DNA from: an uncultured Pelagibacteraceae bacterium
GTDB taxonomy: Bacteria; Pseudomonadota; Alphaproteobacteria; Pelagibacterales; Pelagibacteraceae
DNA: 64,000 bases
Assembly (NCBI GenBank): GCA_902599495.1
Contig: CACKFY010000005.1
Location: 1-64,000 of the forward strand
Direction: 5' to 3'
Shown: piece after piece, positions 1-11,298 of the stretch
Layout: each line of letters starts with the position of its first letter
How positions within the stretch are numbered: the stretch's first letter is position 1
Notes under the pieces: generated by a model
Told to the model about the DNA's origin: nothing
What the model saw: only the letters and a program-made list of their open reading frames with translations
Databases searched by the model: none
Translations under genes and position numbers: made by a program

Positions 1-514
1 CTGTTTCATCTAAAATTGCAAGTTTTGGCTCAAGTATTTTAAGTTGCAATATCTCGTTTTTCTTTTTTTCCCCTCCAGAAAAACCAACATTTAAGTGTCT
101 TGATAAAAATTTTTCATCTATTTTTAACTCTTTTGCTTTGTCTTTTACAATTTTTAAAAAACTTATTGCATCTATATCCTTATGGCCGTTAGCTTTTCTA
201 ATTGAATTTAGTGATGTCCTTAAAAAATTATTAGTATTAACGCCCGGTATTTCAGTAGGATATTGGAACGCTAAGAACATTCCTTTTTGAGCTCGCTGTT
301 CTATTGAAATTTGAGTTAAATCTTGGCCCTCGAATTTTAAGTCTCCTGAAATATGATATCCCGGTTTACCAGATAAAATGTTTGCTAAAGTGCTTTTACC
401 TGACCCGTTAGGTCCCATAATTGCATGAACTTCACCCTGGTTTATTTTAAGATTAAGGCCTTTAATAATTTTTTTATTATTAATTTCTGCTTTTAGATTA
501 TTAATTTCTAACAT
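1..514 (-). CDS. sufC: Fe-S cluster assembly ATPase SufC (3' part missing at the window edge)
   Basis: Reverse complement from 514 reads [54 protein letters not shown]..., an ABC ATPase with Walker A GPNGSGKST. It directly follows sufB, with the stop/start overlap TAATG at 512-516. Absent from the supplied ORF track because it runs off the edge. Confidence 0.93.
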   Translation of the reverse strand, partial: MLEINNLKAEINNKKIIKGLNLKINQGEVHAIMGPNGSGKSTLANILSGKPGYHISGDLKFEGQDLTQISIEQRAQKGMFLAFQYPTEIPGVNTNNFLRTSLNSIRKANGHKDIDAISFLKIVKDKAKELKIDEKFLSRHLNVGFSGGEKKKNEILQLKILEPKLAILDET

Positions 515-1950
515 TATCCCACACTTCCTTCTAAACTTATTGAGACTAACTTCTGAGCTTCCACGGCGAATTCCATAGGCAACTGTTGTAAAACCTCTTT
601 GCAAAAGCCATTTACAATTAAACTTACTGCCTCTTCTTGGTTTAAACCTCTCTGATTACAATAAAAAAGTTGTTCCTCATTTATTTTTGAAGTTGTAGCT
701 TCATGCTCAATAGTTGAGGATGAGTTTTTATTTCGTATATAGGGAACAGTATGAGCTCCACATTTATTTCCCATTAATAAAGAGTCACATTGAGTATAAT
801 TTCTAGAATTTATTGCTTTTTTGTTTATGTCAACTAATCCTCTATAAGTATTATCTGCTTTACCAGCTGAAATTCCTTTAGAAATAATTTTACTTTTAGT
901 ATTTTTACCCAGGTGAATCATTTTTGTGCCAGTATCGGCTTTTTGATGATTGTTGGTAATCGCTATTGAATAAAACTCTCCAACAGAGTTATCTCCTTGT
1001 AAAATACAGCTTGGATATTTCCAAGTTATTGCTGAACCGGTTTCAACCTGAGTCCATGAAATTTTTGAATTCTTTCCTCTACAAGCTCCTCTTTTAGTAA
1101 CAAAGTTATAAATTCCTCCTTTTCCTTGCTCGTCTCCTGGATACCAATTTTGTACCGTTGAGTATTTAATTTCAGCATCGTCAAGAGCTACAAGTTCTAC
1201 GTTAGCTGCATGAAGTTGATTCTCATCTCTCATTGGTGCAGTACAACCTTCAAGATAACTTACATAACTTCCTTTATCAGCAATTATTAGTGTTCTTTCA
1301 AACTGTCCAGTTTGAGAGGCGTTAATTCTAAAGTAAGTAGATAACTCCATTGGACATCTTACATTTGGTGGTATGTATACGAAAGATCCGTCCGTGAAGA
1401 CTGCAGAATTTAATGTTGCGAAATAATGATCAGTTATAGGAATTACAGATCCTAAATATTTCTTCACCAGTTCAGAATGTTTTTGTATAGCTTCTGAGAT
1501 TGAACAAAAAATTATACCCTTTTTAGTAAGTTCACCTTTAAAAGTTGTAGCAACAGAAACAGAGTCAAAAACAGCATCCACTGCTACTCCGCTAAGTCTT
1601 TTTTGCTCATCTAAAGGAATGCCAAGTTTTTTATAAGTTTCAATGAGTTTTGGATCAACTTCTTCTAAACTTTTAGGTTTGTCTTTAACACTTTTAGGTG
1701 CAGAGTAATAATAAAGATCTTGATAATCTATTTTTGGATATTTTGGTTTTTGCCAATCAGGTTCTTTTAATGACTTAAGCCTTTTATATGCTTTAAGTCT
1801 CCAATCTAAAAGCCATTTAGGTTCTTTTTTCTCTTTAGAAATAAATTTAATCGTTTCTTCATTTAATCCTTTTGGAGCTTTAAAACTTTCAATATCAGTT
1901 GTAAAACCATATTTGTATTCTTTGCTTGTATCTATAACTTTGCTACTCAT
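514..1950 (-). CDS. sufB: Fe-S cluster assembly scaffold SufB
   Basis: 478 aa ORF with SufB signatures ([55 protein letters not shown]); next to sufC and an Rrf2 regulator. Confidence 0.97.
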   Translation of the reverse strand: MSSKVIDTSKEYKYGFTTDIESFKAPKGLNEETIKFISKEKKEPKWLLDWRLKAYKRLKSLKEPDWQKPKYPKIDYQDLYYYSAPKSVKDKPKSLEEVDPKLIETYKKLGIPLDEQKRLSGVAVDAVFDSVSVATTFKGELTKKGIIFCSISEAIQKHSELVKKYLGSVIPITDHYFATLNSAVFTDGSFVYIPPNVRCPMELSTYFRINASQTGQFERTLIIADKGSYVSYLEGCTAPMRDENQLHAANVELVALDDAEIKYSTVQNWYPGDEQGKGGIYNFVTKRGACRGKNSKISWTQVETGSAITWKYPSCILQGDNSVGEFYSIAITNNHQKADTGTKMIHLGKNTKSKIISKGISAGKADNTYRGLVDINKKAINSRNYTQCDSLLMGNKCGAHTVPYIRNKNSSSTIEHEATTSKINEEQLFYCNQRGLNQEEAVSLIVNGFCKEVLQQLPMEFAVEAQKLVSISLEGSVG

Positions 1951-2357
1951 TATCTTTTTATTAGCTCCTCTAATTTTACGTTTTCAAAAAAACTATTTAT
2001 ATGAGCATCTAATTTATCCCAAAGATTATGTGTAATACATTTGACAGATTTATTATTACAACTTTTTTTTGAATCTTTTTTACAATTAAGAGTTTTTACT
2101 TCTTCATTTACCGCATGAAAAATATTCGAAAGTCTGATTTCAGATGCTGACTTTTCTAAAGCATATCCCCCTTTAACACCTCTTACGCTTTTCACTAATT
2201 TATTGTCTTTTAAATGAATGAACAATTGTTCAAGATAAGGTAATGAAATATTTTGCCTTTTAGAAATTTCTGACAAACTAACAGGTTTATTCTTAGAATA
2301 AGATGCGAGATCTGCCATTGCCATTACTGCGTATCTTCCTTTTGTAGTTAATCTCAT
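1950..2357 (-). CDS. Rrf2/IscR-family transcriptional regulator
   Basis: 135 aa; [18 protein letters not shown]...[10 protein letters not shown] winged-helix start. Three clustered cysteines (CX7CX6C) are compatible with Fe-S binding. Located at the head of suf. Confidence 0.93.
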   Translation of the reverse strand: MRLTTKGRYAVMAMADLASYSKNKPVSLSEISKRQNISLPYLEQLFIHLKDNKLVKSVRGVKGGYALEKSASEIRLSNIFHAVNEEVKTLNCKKDSKKSCNNKSVKCITHNLWDKLDAHINSFFENVKLEELIKR

Positions 2358-2488
2358 AAAATTAGCGTGTTTTACAACAGTTTTAGGTTAATTCCTACTA
2401 TTTTACTATGATTTAAAAAAAAATATTTGACGCATAAAAACATGTTATAAGTCTAATCTTTTACTGAAACTAATTATCATTATTAAAT

Positions 2489-3145
2489 ATGAAACAGAAA
2501 AGTGTTGAAGTTTTTATCCCAGGTCCAGCAGGTAGATTGGAAGGTAAATATTATAAAAATCCAAAATTTGGATCTCCAGTTGCGATTGTTCTTCAACCTC
2601 ATCCACAATATGGAGGCACAATGAATAATAGAATTGTACAACTTATGTATAACATTTTTTTAGAGAATGGATTTTCTGTAATTAAAATTAACTTTCGAGG
2701 TGTAGGTAAAAGCGATGGTGTTTTTGATAATGGGCAAGGAGAACTTTCAGATGCTGCAGCTGCTTTGGATTGGATTGAAAGAGAGAACATGGATTATAGT
2801 CAATGTTGGGTTTCTGGATTTTCTTTTGGTGCTCTAATTTGTATGCAACTAATTATGAGACGTCCTGAAGTAAATAATTTTATAGCAATTTCACCACAAC
2901 CAAATGTATATGACTTTTCTTTTTTAGCTCCCTGCCCTACTTCAGGTCAGGTGGTATATAGTGATAATGATGAACTTGTCACAAAAGAAAGTATAGATGA
3001 ATTAGATAATAGAATTAAAAGTCAAAAAGGAGTAGAAGTAATTTTTTCAAAAATTAAAAATGCAAATCATTTTTTTAAAGATAAAGAAAAAGAACTTAAA
3101 TCTGAAGTGGAAAAATACATTAAAGAAAAAACAGCTTTAATATAA
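2489..3145 (+). CDS. alpha/beta hydrolase (COG2945-like)
   Basis: 218 aa; PHPQYGGTMNNRIVQ, NFRGVGKSDG, GFSFGALI nucleophile elbow, NANHFF. Confidence 0.88.
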   Translation: MKQKSVEVFIPGPAGRLEGKYYKNPKFGSPVAIVLQPHPQYGGTMNNRIVQLMYNIFLENGFSVIKINFRGVGKSDGVFDNGQGELSDAAAALDWIERENMDYSQCWVSGFSFGALICMQLIMRRPEVNNFIAISPQPNVYDFSFLAPCPTSGQVVYSDNDELVTKESIDELDNRIKSQKGVEVIFSKIKNANHFFKDKEKELKSEVEKYIKEKTALI

Positions 3146-3147
3146 AT

Positions 3148-4263
3148 TTAAATTATCTCACCGCCAGTACATGGAGCATTGCATCCAGTAGTTGACGGAA
3201 ATGATATTGGTAGAGATAAAACTGACCTAATAGCCAAGTAAGCAAAAGCTCTTGACTCGATAAAATCTCCATTTAAATTGAAATCTTCTGCAATGTGAAA
3301 ATAAAGATTTTTTTTTGAATTCAATTTTATTTGTTCTACTAAATTTAAATTTTTTCTTCCACCTCCACAAATTAAAATTTTTATCTTTTCATTTTTATGC
3401 TCTTTAAGAACATCTTCAATTTTCGATGATACTAATTTTGCGGTAAAGGCGATCAGTGTGGCAGCACCATCCTCTAAGCTTAGCCCTCTGATAAATGAAA
3501 TATCAAAATCATTTGTGTCAAAAGATATATTATCTTTTTTTCTAAAATTATTTTCATGAATTTCTAAAGCCTGTTCAAGTATTATTTTATTTATTTCTCC
3601 TCTACTTGAAATTTCTCCATTTATATCATATTTTTTATTTGTGTGAGTTTGCACCCAATTATCAATAAGACAGTTTCCTGGACCAATATCTCTGCTTATA
3701 ATATTCAAATTATTAAAATCTTTTAAAAAAGTAAGATTAGATATTCCGCCTATATTCAAAACACAAGCTGGTAAATCTATTTTTTTTGATTTAATAAGGT
3801 GCTTATGGAAAATAGGTGACAACGGAGCCCCTTCACCACCATTCAAAATATCGTTTTTTCTAAAATTATAAACTATTTTTTTATTTGACAGCTGGGATAA
3901 TAAATTACCATTACCAAGCTGAAGCGAAATTTTGTCTTGAGGACTATGAAAAAGTGTTTGCCCATGAAAACCTATCAGATCTAAATTAATTTTATAACTT
4001 ATGTCTTTAATGACTTTAGCATGAAAAATTGTAATTTTATTTTCTAATTCATTTATTGAAGAAGAATTATTTTTTAAGTCAGTTATTGTATTTATCTTTT
4101 TTTTTAAGTTACGAAATTCCTTGAATATATTTGCGTCATATTCAAAATACTTTTCTTTAATAATCTCCAAGTTTTCTAAACCATTAGAATTAATAATTGA
4201 TGCGTCTACTCCATCGCCCGATGTTCCACTCATCATTCCTAAGCATGTGTATTGTTTATTCAT
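3148..4263 (-). CDS. anmK: anhydro-N-acetylmuramic acid kinase
   Basis: 371 aa; MSGTSGDGVDASII, GFHGQTLFHSP, NIGGISNLTFL, RDIGPGNCLIDNW, ICGGGRKN. Confidence 0.93.
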   Translation of the reverse strand: MNKQYTCLGMMSGTSGDGVDASIINSNGLENLEIIKEKYFEYDANIFKEFRNLKKKINTITDLKNNSSSINELENKITIFHAKVIKDISYKINLDLIGFHGQTLFHSPQDKISLQLGNGNLLSQLSNKKIVYNFRKNDILNGGEGAPLSPIFHKHLIKSKKIDLPACVLNIGGISNLTFLKDFNNLNIISRDIGPGNCLIDNWVQTHTNKKYDINGEISSRGEINKIILEQALEIHENNFRKKDNISFDTNDFDISFIRGLSLEDGAATLIAFTAKLVSSKIEDVLKEHKNEKIKILICGGGRKNLNLVEQIKLNSKKNLYFHIAEDFNLNGDFIESRAFAYLAIRSVLSLPISFPSTTGCNAPCTGGEII

Positions 4264-4320
4264 AATTCTATTTATTTATACCAAATATTGTATAATAGTG
4301 TTCATATAACAAATAGAAAT

Positions 4321-5556
4321 ATGAAAAGCACTTTTTTGAAAGAAATGCAAGAAAGGGGTTATCTAAATCAGTGCACTGATTTGGAGAAGTTAGATGAGAT
4401 TATTTCTAAGAAATCTATTTCCGCTTATATTGGTTTTGATTGCACAGCTAGTAGCTTGCATGTGGGAAGCTTACTTCAAATTATGATTTTGAGATTGCTC
4501 CAAAAACATGGACATAGACCTATTGTTCTTTTAGGTGGAGGAACTACTTTGATTGGGGATCCTTCAGGAAAAGATTCTACTAGAAAAATTTTAAATCAGA
4601 AAAATATAAAAAAAAATATCCTTGGAATAAAAAAATTATTTGAAAGTTTATTAGATTTTAAAAGTAAAAAAACTAAGCCTGTATTTGTTGATAATTATTC
4701 TTGGTTAGGCAAATTAAATTATATCGATTTTTTAAGAACAATTGGATCTCAATTTACATTAAACAAGATGCTGACATACGATAGTGTAAAATTAAGGTTA
4801 GAGAGAGAGCAGTCTTTAAGTTATATGGAATTTAATTATATGATACTTCAAGCTTTTGATTTTTATAAATTATATGAAAAAGAAAAGTGTTTATTACAGC
4901 TTGGAGGTTCAGACCAATGGGGAAATATTGTAAATGGAGTCGATTTAATTAGACGAGTTCTCAAAAAAGATGCTTTTGGTTTAACAAGTCCTTTGATCAC
5001 ACTTTCTTCTGGAGCAAAAATGGGAAAAACAGAAAAAGGAGCTATATGGTTAGATGAAAAATTATTTTCTTCCTATGATTATTGGCAATTTTGGAGAAAT
5101 TCAGATGATAAAGATGTCGTTAAATTTTTAAAATTTTTTTCTGATATTGAGGTTGTAGAGATTAAAAAATTACAAGAAAAAATGGATATAAACGATTTAA
5201 AGATAATACTTGCAAATGAAACTACCAAAATACTTCACGGAAAAACAAAATCGTTGAAAGCAGAGAAAACCGCAAAAGATACCTTTAAACTTGGAAAGGT
5301 AAATCTAAATTTACCTACAAAAAACATTTTAAAAAAAGATCTTGAATCTGGTATTAAACTTTTAGAATTACTCGTAAATACTAATATTATGAGTTCAAAA
5401 AGCGAGGCAAGAAGAGCAATAAATAATAATGGTATTAAAATTAATGATTTACTTGTCGAAAACGAAAATAAAATATTAGATCTCTCTGATTTTAAAGATG
5501 AAAATATGAAAATTTCATTTGGTAAAAAAAAACATTATCTTTTTAAAATTATTTAG
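4321..5556 (+). CDS. tyrS: tyrosyl-tRNA synthetase
   Basis: Class I aaRS: YIGFDCTASSLHVGSL, QLGGSDQWGNI, AKMGKTEKGAIWLD (KMSKS-like), C-terminal S4 domain. Likely start is the internal ATG at 4321, not 4252. Confidence 0.95.
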   Translation: MKSTFLKEMQERGYLNQCTDLEKLDEIISKKSISAYIGFDCTASSLHVGSLLQIMILRLLQKHGHRPIVLLGGGTTLIGDPSGKDSTRKILNQKNIKKNILGIKKLFESLLDFKSKKTKPVFVDNYSWLGKLNYIDFLRTIGSQFTLNKMLTYDSVKLRLEREQSLSYMEFNYMILQAFDFYKLYEKEKCLLQLGGSDQWGNIVNGVDLIRRVLKKDAFGLTSPLITLSSGAKMGKTEKGAIWLDEKLFSSYDYWQFWRNSDDKDVVKFLKFFSDIEVVEIKKLQEKMDINDLKIILANETTKILHGKTKSLKAEKTAKDTFKLGKVNLNLPTKNILKKDLESGIKLLELLVNTNIMSSKSEARRAINNNGIKINDLLVENENKILDLSDFKDENMKISFGKKKHYLFKII

Positions 5557-7720
5557 TTTTTTTTAAAGCTTTTTGAATAAATCTTGGTGTAAGTGTTTTA
5601 ATTGGATTGACTGTTGTTTTGATATTTTCAGGCATACCTTTCATTTTAAAACTTATGCCAAATAAACCTTCACCAATTTCTTTAGGAATCAAAATATCTC
5701 CTACGATAGGTAATTTAGATAAAAACTTATTTAACGTTTTTGCTGGCACCATTGTCCCTCTAAGGCTTACAAGTCCAGTTTCGGTCTCTACATAGCCTTC
5801 CATTAATATAGATATACTAGGTCCAATAGCATATAACTCTTTTAAATTTAATACTTTATCATTTTTTTCCATAATCATTTCTAGTTTTTCAAATGAAAGT
5901 CCATCTCCTGATAACGCATCTACCATCCCTCCAAAATCTGCCAAAGATAATAATTTTACTAACCCTGGAGCATCTTTAACTTTAAAATTCTCAATGATTA
6001 AATTTGTATTGCTATTTTTCGAGTCATAAGATGATAATAATAAAAGTTGACCTCCAATTATGCCATTAAAAAACTTATAGTTAGATAACAGAGGTTTTGG
6101 AAGATCGGAGTATATTTCTAATATTTTTTTTTTTGATATTTTGTCTGCCTTCAAAGAAATATCTAAATATTTTCCATTTTTAAATTCTCCTTTTGATACT
6201 ATTTTATTAAATTTACCTTTTTCGATATTACCAATTAAATTAAAGTTTGAAATTTCATCGGCTAAGTTATTTGAAACCTTTTTAATATTAATGGAAATTT
6301 CTTTACTAATATTTTTTAAAAAGTTCGTGTCCCCTTTTCCTTCAATTAATTTTGTAAGATTGCTTGCATCGTATTTAGTACCTCTTATCTTAATTGAATC
6401 ATTTAAACTTATTTTGAAATCATTATTTAATTTTTTATTTTTAAAAGTTTTAACTGTAATTATATTAAATTTATTAAGTTTATTTTTTTTTAATACTAAG
6501 CCATCGATATCAATTATGGTTTTTTCGTCTTTTAAAACAAATTTTTTAATGTTTGTTGAATTTTTATTAAAATCAATATTTGTATTTATATTTATTTTTT
6601 TATTTTTTGTATTAAAATTTAAAAAAGGTATATCAATTTCATTGTCAAAGTCTCCACTGAAATAAATTTGCTGTAAATTTAATCCAAATAAATATTTTAA
6701 ATTAAATTTTTGAAATAAGTTTTCATTAAGTTTGTAAGATCCAGTTAACTCTAATATTTTTTTTTCATCTTTTTTTAAATTTAAATCTATTGTAGTTTTT
6801 TCTAAATTTAAATTTTCAATCTTATTCTTTATAAATAAATAATTTTTTGGGTCTCTAAATTCAATAGTTGTTTTTTTCAAATTTCCTGAAGACTCGATTT
6901 GATAATCAATTACTTTCAGGGTTTTATCAAAATTTATATTAAATAAATTTTGCAATTTACCTGTTAATTTTAAATTTTGTAAATTTTGTAAAAATTTTTC
7001 TTTAAATAAGTTATTTAAGTCCTCTTTGCCTAAATTAAAATCTGAATTTAAAGAACCTTTTATTTTAAGTTTTTCAAAATCTTTAAATTCAACTTTTCCG
7101 GAATTTATTTGAAAACCATTTAAATTACCCCTTATATTATCAATTTCCCCGCTATCCTGTTTTATTAGAAATACAAAGCTTGATTTAATGAGTTTTATTT
7201 TTTGTAATTTAGTACCAAAATTTTTTACTGTTCCATTAACTTCGTAATTTTCTATTTTGTTATTTTTTAGATCCAAGTCTAAATTAAAATTTATTTTACC
7301 TTCTTCCACCTGATTTAAAATAAATTTTTTAAGATTTGATGGCTTAAAATATTTTGTAATATTTTTTACTTTTTTAATATCTATTTCGTTAGATTGTATA
7401 TTAACCTTATCTATTTTTGGCTTCCCTACGACAAGAGATTTTAAATTTACGTAAGCGTCTATTTTTTTAAATTTAATTTTATTGTTGTGAAACTGAATGT
7501 TAGGTTCGGCTGTTGTTACGAAAAAACTTAAATTTTTTAAATTAATTTTGATTTTTATTTTATTAAAATCAATTTTGGTATTCGAAAAATTTGAAGTGAT
7601 TTTATTTTCTAAAAAGGAGTTAAATTTATCAGTTTCATAACCAATTATACTTAAATAAGCAGTAATAATTGCAGTTAAAATGAGTATTAAAGTAGTTAAC
7701 GATAAGATTATTTTTCTCAT
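5549..7720 (-). CDS. AsmA-like / DUF3971-type large envelope protein
   Basis: 723 aa; N-terminal signal/TM followed by a repetitive beta-rich sequence. C-terminus (SKLPIVGDILIPKEIGEGLFGISFKMKGMPEN...VNPIKTLTPRFIQKAL) resembles YhdP/AsmA C-terminal regions. Confidence 0.7.
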   Translation of the reverse strand: MRKIILSLTTLILILTAIITAYLSIIGYETDKFNSFLENKITSNFSNTKIDFNKIKIKINLKNLSFFVTTAEPNIQFHNNKIKFKKIDAYVNLKSLVVGKPKIDKVNIQSNEIDIKKVKNITKYFKPSNLKKFILNQVEEGKINFNLDLDLKNNKIENYEVNGTVKNFGTKLQKIKLIKSSFVFLIKQDSGEIDNIRGNLNGFQINSGKVEFKDFEKLKIKGSLNSDFNLGKEDLNNLFKEKFLQNLQNLKLTGKLQNLFNINFDKTLKVIDYQIESSGNLKKTTIEFRDPKNYLFIKNKIENLNLEKTTIDLNLKKDEKKILELTGSYKLNENLFQKFNLKYLFGLNLQQIYFSGDFDNEIDIPFLNFNTKNKKININTNIDFNKNSTNIKKFVLKDEKTIIDIDGLVLKKNKLNKFNIITVKTFKNKKLNNDFKISLNDSIKIRGTKYDASNLTKLIEGKGDTNFLKNISKEISINIKKVSNNLADEISNFNLIGNIEKGKFNKIVSKGEFKNGKYLDISLKADKISKKKILEIYSDLPKPLLSNYKFFNGIIGGQLLLLSSYDSKNSNTNLIIENFKVKDAPGLVKLLSLADFGGMVDALSGDGLSFEKLEMIMEKNDKVLNLKELYAIGPSISILMEGYVETETGLVSLRGTMVPAKTLNKFLSKLPIVGDILIPKEIGEGLFGISFKMKGMPENIKTTVNPIKTLTPRFIQKALKKTK

Positions 7721-8810
7721 TTACTTATTTAAAACACCTGCTTCTATAAAACTATCTAAATCTCCATTGAGCACGGCATCTGGATTTGTATTTTCAGTTT
7801 TGTTTCTTAAGTCTTTAACAAGTTGATAAGGTTGTAAAACATATGAACGTATTTGGTGCCCCCATCCAATATCTGTTTTTAAATTTGATTCTTTTAAATT
7901 TTCCTCCTCTCTCTTTTGTAGTTCATGTTCATATAATCTTGCTTTGAGCATTTTAAAACAGGTTTCTTTATTTTTATGCTGTGATCTCTCATTTTGACAT
8001 TGAACTACAATTTTTGTTGGGAGATGAGTAATTCTAACCGCGCTATCTGTTGTATTTACATGTTGTCCACCTGCTCCACTGGATCTATAAGTGTCAATTC
8101 TTAATTCATTTTCTTCAATTTTAATATTAATATCATCTTCAATAGCTGGATAAACCCATACACTTGCAAAACTAGTATGTCTCCTAGCCCCACTATCAAA
8201 AGGTGATATTCTCACTAATCTATGTACACCAGACTCGTTTTTCATTAGACCGTATAGATTTGTTCCTGAGACTTTCAAAGTTGAAGATTTTATTCCAGCT
8301 TCCTCTCCCTTATGTTCACTAATTATTTCATATGTAAAATTTTTTTTATCAAACCATTTTAAATACATTCTTCTAATCATTTCAGCCCAATCTTGACTTT
8401 CGGTGCCACCTGCTCCAGCATGAATTTCTAAGTATATATCTAGATGATCATTTTCCCCGGACAAAAAACAAGAGACTTCTATTTTTTTTAAATCTTTAAC
8501 CAAATCTTTTAATTTTAATTCACAGTCTTTGGTAATTTCGTCATTTTCTTCATCAGCACCTAAAGAGTGTAAATCCTTGAGATTATTTATTTCTTTTTTT
8601 AAATTGTTGAAAGATAAAACTAAATCCTCAAAAAACTTCTTTTCTTTTGTTAAAGATTTAGCTTTTTTTTGGTCTTTCCAAAAATTTTCTTTATTAATCT
8701 CTTTTGAAATTTTGTCTAACTTTTGTTGAATATTATTTTTTTCAAAGATACCCCCTAATATTTTCAAGTATCTTGCTAGTTTGAATTAGAATTGTTTCAA
8801 AAGATTGCAT
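7721..8810 (-). CDS. prfB: peptide chain release factor 2, made by programmed +1 frameshift (0-frame ORF1 8810..8742, then +1 frame)
   Basis: RF2 body with GGQHVNTTDSAVRITHLPT. Upstream 0-frame reads ATG CAA TCT TTT GAA ACA ATT CTA ATT CAA ACT AGC AAG ATA CTT GAA AAT ATT AGG GGG TAT CTT TGA A, which contains the canonical RF2 frameshift site AGGGGGTATCTTTGA. The ORF-track start (TTG at 8767) is an artefact. Confidence 0.95.
8742..8756 (-). promoter_or_regulatory. prfB programmed +1 frameshift signal (SD-like AGGGGG, slippery CTT, in-frame TGA)
   Basis: Minus strand 8756-8742 = AGGGGGTATCTTTGA; CTT at 8747-8745, TGA at 8744-8742. +1 reading then gives GAA AAA AAT AAT ATT CAA (EKNNIQ). Confidence 0.95.
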
Positions 8811-11161
8811 TAATAAAACTGCCTAAACTTTATTAGTTTATCATAATTATAATTTGAAATTAATTGCTTATTATTTAAATTGTTAATATCTTTTTCTTTA
8901 AAGGCCTCAATTATAAAATTCTTATCGTCAAAATCAGTTTGAATACCTGTGTTATAATTTATTGGAGCAAAATATATTCCGTCTGGTGTCTCAAATTCTT
9001 TAAAATCATCTAGAAACAAAGCTGACTCAATAAATTTTTTAAATATGGGCAAAGCCGCTTTTGATCCTGTTTCATATTTTCCTAAAGTTTTAGGGTTATC
9101 ATAGCCAATATAAACACCAACTACTAAATTTGAATTATAACCTATAAACCATGCATCATAATTATTATTAGTTGTTCCTGTTTTACCTGCAAGAGGTACT
9201 TTTAAATTTTTTAATTTTTTTCCTGTCCCTCTTTTGACTACTCCTGTCAAGATTGAAGTCATCTGATATGCGGTTTCTTCACTAATAACTTTTTTATTAT
9301 TTAAATCTATAATAGGAAAATTGTTATCACTCATATTTTCATCGTATCTGTCACAACCTTTACATCTTGCAAAGTCTGGTGAATATATAGTTTTACCTCT
9401 CCTATCTTGAATACGATTAATTAATATGGGATTAATTTTTTTTCCACCGTTTACGAAAGTCGCATAAGCAGTTGTAATATTTAGAAGTGAAGTTTCAACG
9501 GAACCTAAAGACACTGATAGTAGCTCAGGAATTTCTTCGTATATTTCTAATTCTTTAGATAGATCTAAAATTTTATTCATACCAAGATTCTTTGCTACTC
9601 TTACTGTCATTAAATTTCTTGAATATTCAATTCCTTTTCTTAATGTTGATGGGCCATAAAATTTTTTTCCATAATTTTCTGGTTTCCAGTCTTTTAATCC
9701 AATACCTTGTTCTGCAATAAATGGAGCATCTAAAACTATTGAGTTTGGAGATAATCCATTTTCTAACGCTGCAGCATAAACAAAAGGTTTAAAGGCAGAT
9801 CCAGGTTGCCTTTTAGCCTGGGTAACTCTATTGAATTCACTTGAGATATAACTAAAACCACCGACAAGAGCTTTCACCTCACCTGTAAAAGGATTTAACG
9901 CAACAATCCCCCCGTTTACTTTAGGGTATTGTTTAAGGCTCCATCTGTCTTTGTTTTTTTTTATAAAAACAAAATCACCAATTTCAAAAACTTCAGAAAT
10001 TTGTTTTTTTCTTAATGCCCACGTAAAATCAGATTTTAAAATTTTTATATTTTTATTTTTTTTTGTATTTAAAATTAAAGAACCCTCATTTAATTCAATT
10101 ATTTCAGCTTTCTTCCAATTTAAAGTTGGGTCAATGACCAAAGTGTCTAACTTATCTTTCCAATTAATATCTTGATTTTTATTAGTTATTGGTCCCCTCC
10201 ATCCTCTACGTTTATCGTATGACTCGATTCCATCTCTTAGAGCTTTTATAGCTTCTATCTGATATTTTATGTTTAAAGGAGATTTTATACTTAATCCCTG
10301 AGTATATAGTTTCTCAAAACCATATTTATTTTTAATTATTCTTCTAACTTCTTCTGTGTAAGAATTTGCTTCATTTACGATTTCTATTTTTCTTTTTTTA
10401 ACAATAATTTCTTTTTCTTTTAATTTTGAATATTCTTCTTTATTAATAAACCCATTTTCATTCAAATTTTTTAAAACTAAATTTCTTCTAAATTTTGCTT
10501 CTTTTGGATCTTTGACTGGATTATATCTGCTAGGAGCTTTTGGTAAAGCTGCAAGCAAAGCTGCTTCGTCATATGTTAAATTTTTTATTGATTTGTCAAA
10601 ATATTCCAAACTAGCGGCAGCAACTCCATAGGTTCCTTGACCAAGGTATATTTGATTAAGATATAATTCAAGAATCCTTTTTTTTGAGTAAGCTTTTTCT
10701 ATTCGAAAAGCTAATATCGCTTCTTTAATTTTTCTTTTTAAAGAAACTTCATTTGTTAAAAGAAAGTTTTTTGCTACTTGTTGAGTAATTGTAGACGCAC
10801 CTTCTAATCTTTTATCACCTAAAATATTTTTTATATTATTTATTGATGCTCTTAAAATTCCTTTAGCATCAACGCCTGGGTGATCAAAAAAATTTTTATC
10901 TTCCGCCGATAAAAAAGAGTCTATCACTTTGCTAGGAATAGAGTCATAAGGAACGAATAATCTTTTTTCTATGGCGTATTCTGCGATAAGTTTTCCATCT
11001 TTTGAATAAACTCTACTTGAAATAGGAGGTTGATAATTAGATAATTTTTTATAGTCAGGCAAACCAGAAGAAAAATAAAAAAAAGCAGAAAAAATTACTA
11101 ATAATATTGAAATAATTATTATAATAAGTGCTTTTATAGAAAAATTAATAAGTTTGAACAT
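8810..11161 (-). CDS. mrcA: bifunctional penicillin-binding protein 1A (class A PBP)
   Basis: 783 aa; transglycosylase motifs EDKNFFDHPGVD, GASTITQQVAKN; transpeptidase motifs RQPGSAFKPF, SRN, GKTGTTNNNYDAWFIGY. Confidence 0.95.
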   Translation of the reverse strand: MFKLINFSIKALIIIIISILLVIFSAFFYFSSGLPDYKKLSNYQPPISSRVYSKDGKLIAEYAIEKRLFVPYDSIPSKVIDSFLSAEDKNFFDHPGVDAKGILRASINNIKNILGDKRLEGASTITQQVAKNFLLTNEVSLKRKIKEAILAFRIEKAYSKKRILELYLNQIYLGQGTYGVAAASLEYFDKSIKNLTYDEAALLAALPKAPSRYNPVKDPKEAKFRRNLVLKNLNENGFINKEEYSKLKEKEIIVKKRKIEIVNEANSYTEEVRRIIKNKYGFEKLYTQGLSIKSPLNIKYQIEAIKALRDGIESYDKRRGWRGPITNKNQDINWKDKLDTLVIDPTLNWKKAEIIELNEGSLILNTKKNKNIKILKSDFTWALRKKQISEVFEIGDFVFIKKNKDRWSLKQYPKVNGGIVALNPFTGEVKALVGGFSYISSEFNRVTQAKRQPGSAFKPFVYAAALENGLSPNSIVLDAPFIAEQGIGLKDWKPENYGKKFYGPSTLRKGIEYSRNLMTVRVAKNLGMNKILDLSKELEIYEEIPELLSVSLGSVETSLLNITTAYATFVNGGKKINPILINRIQDRRGKTIYSPDFARCKGCDRYDENMSDNNFPIIDLNNKKVISEETAYQMTSILTGVVKRGTGKKLKNLKVPLAGKTGTTNNNYDAWFIGYNSNLVVGVYIGYDNPKTLGKYETGSKAALPIFKKFIESALFLDDFKEFETPDGIYFAPINYNTGIQTDFDDKNFIIEAFKEKDINNLNNKQLISNYNYDKLIKFRQFY

Positions 11162-11298
11162 ATAATTACTTACTTATATCACTAATTTTGGCTATCTTAA
11201 GGCATTTAAATTATGTGTATTTAATGATATTATATTTTTTTATTAATAAAATTTATGATCACAAAAACAACAAATATCTCAAAAGGAATTCAAATTAA

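Noticed and set aside
2358-2488. Sigma70 promoter TTGACG...TATAAG upstream of the hydrolase
   Set aside because: The two hexamers are only about 13 nt apart, too close for a canonical promoter; not called.
6141-6665. 174-aa plus-strand ORF inside the AsmA-like gene
   Set aside because: Phe/Leu-rich translation is the expected antisense of Lys/Asn-rich coding DNA; no independent support.
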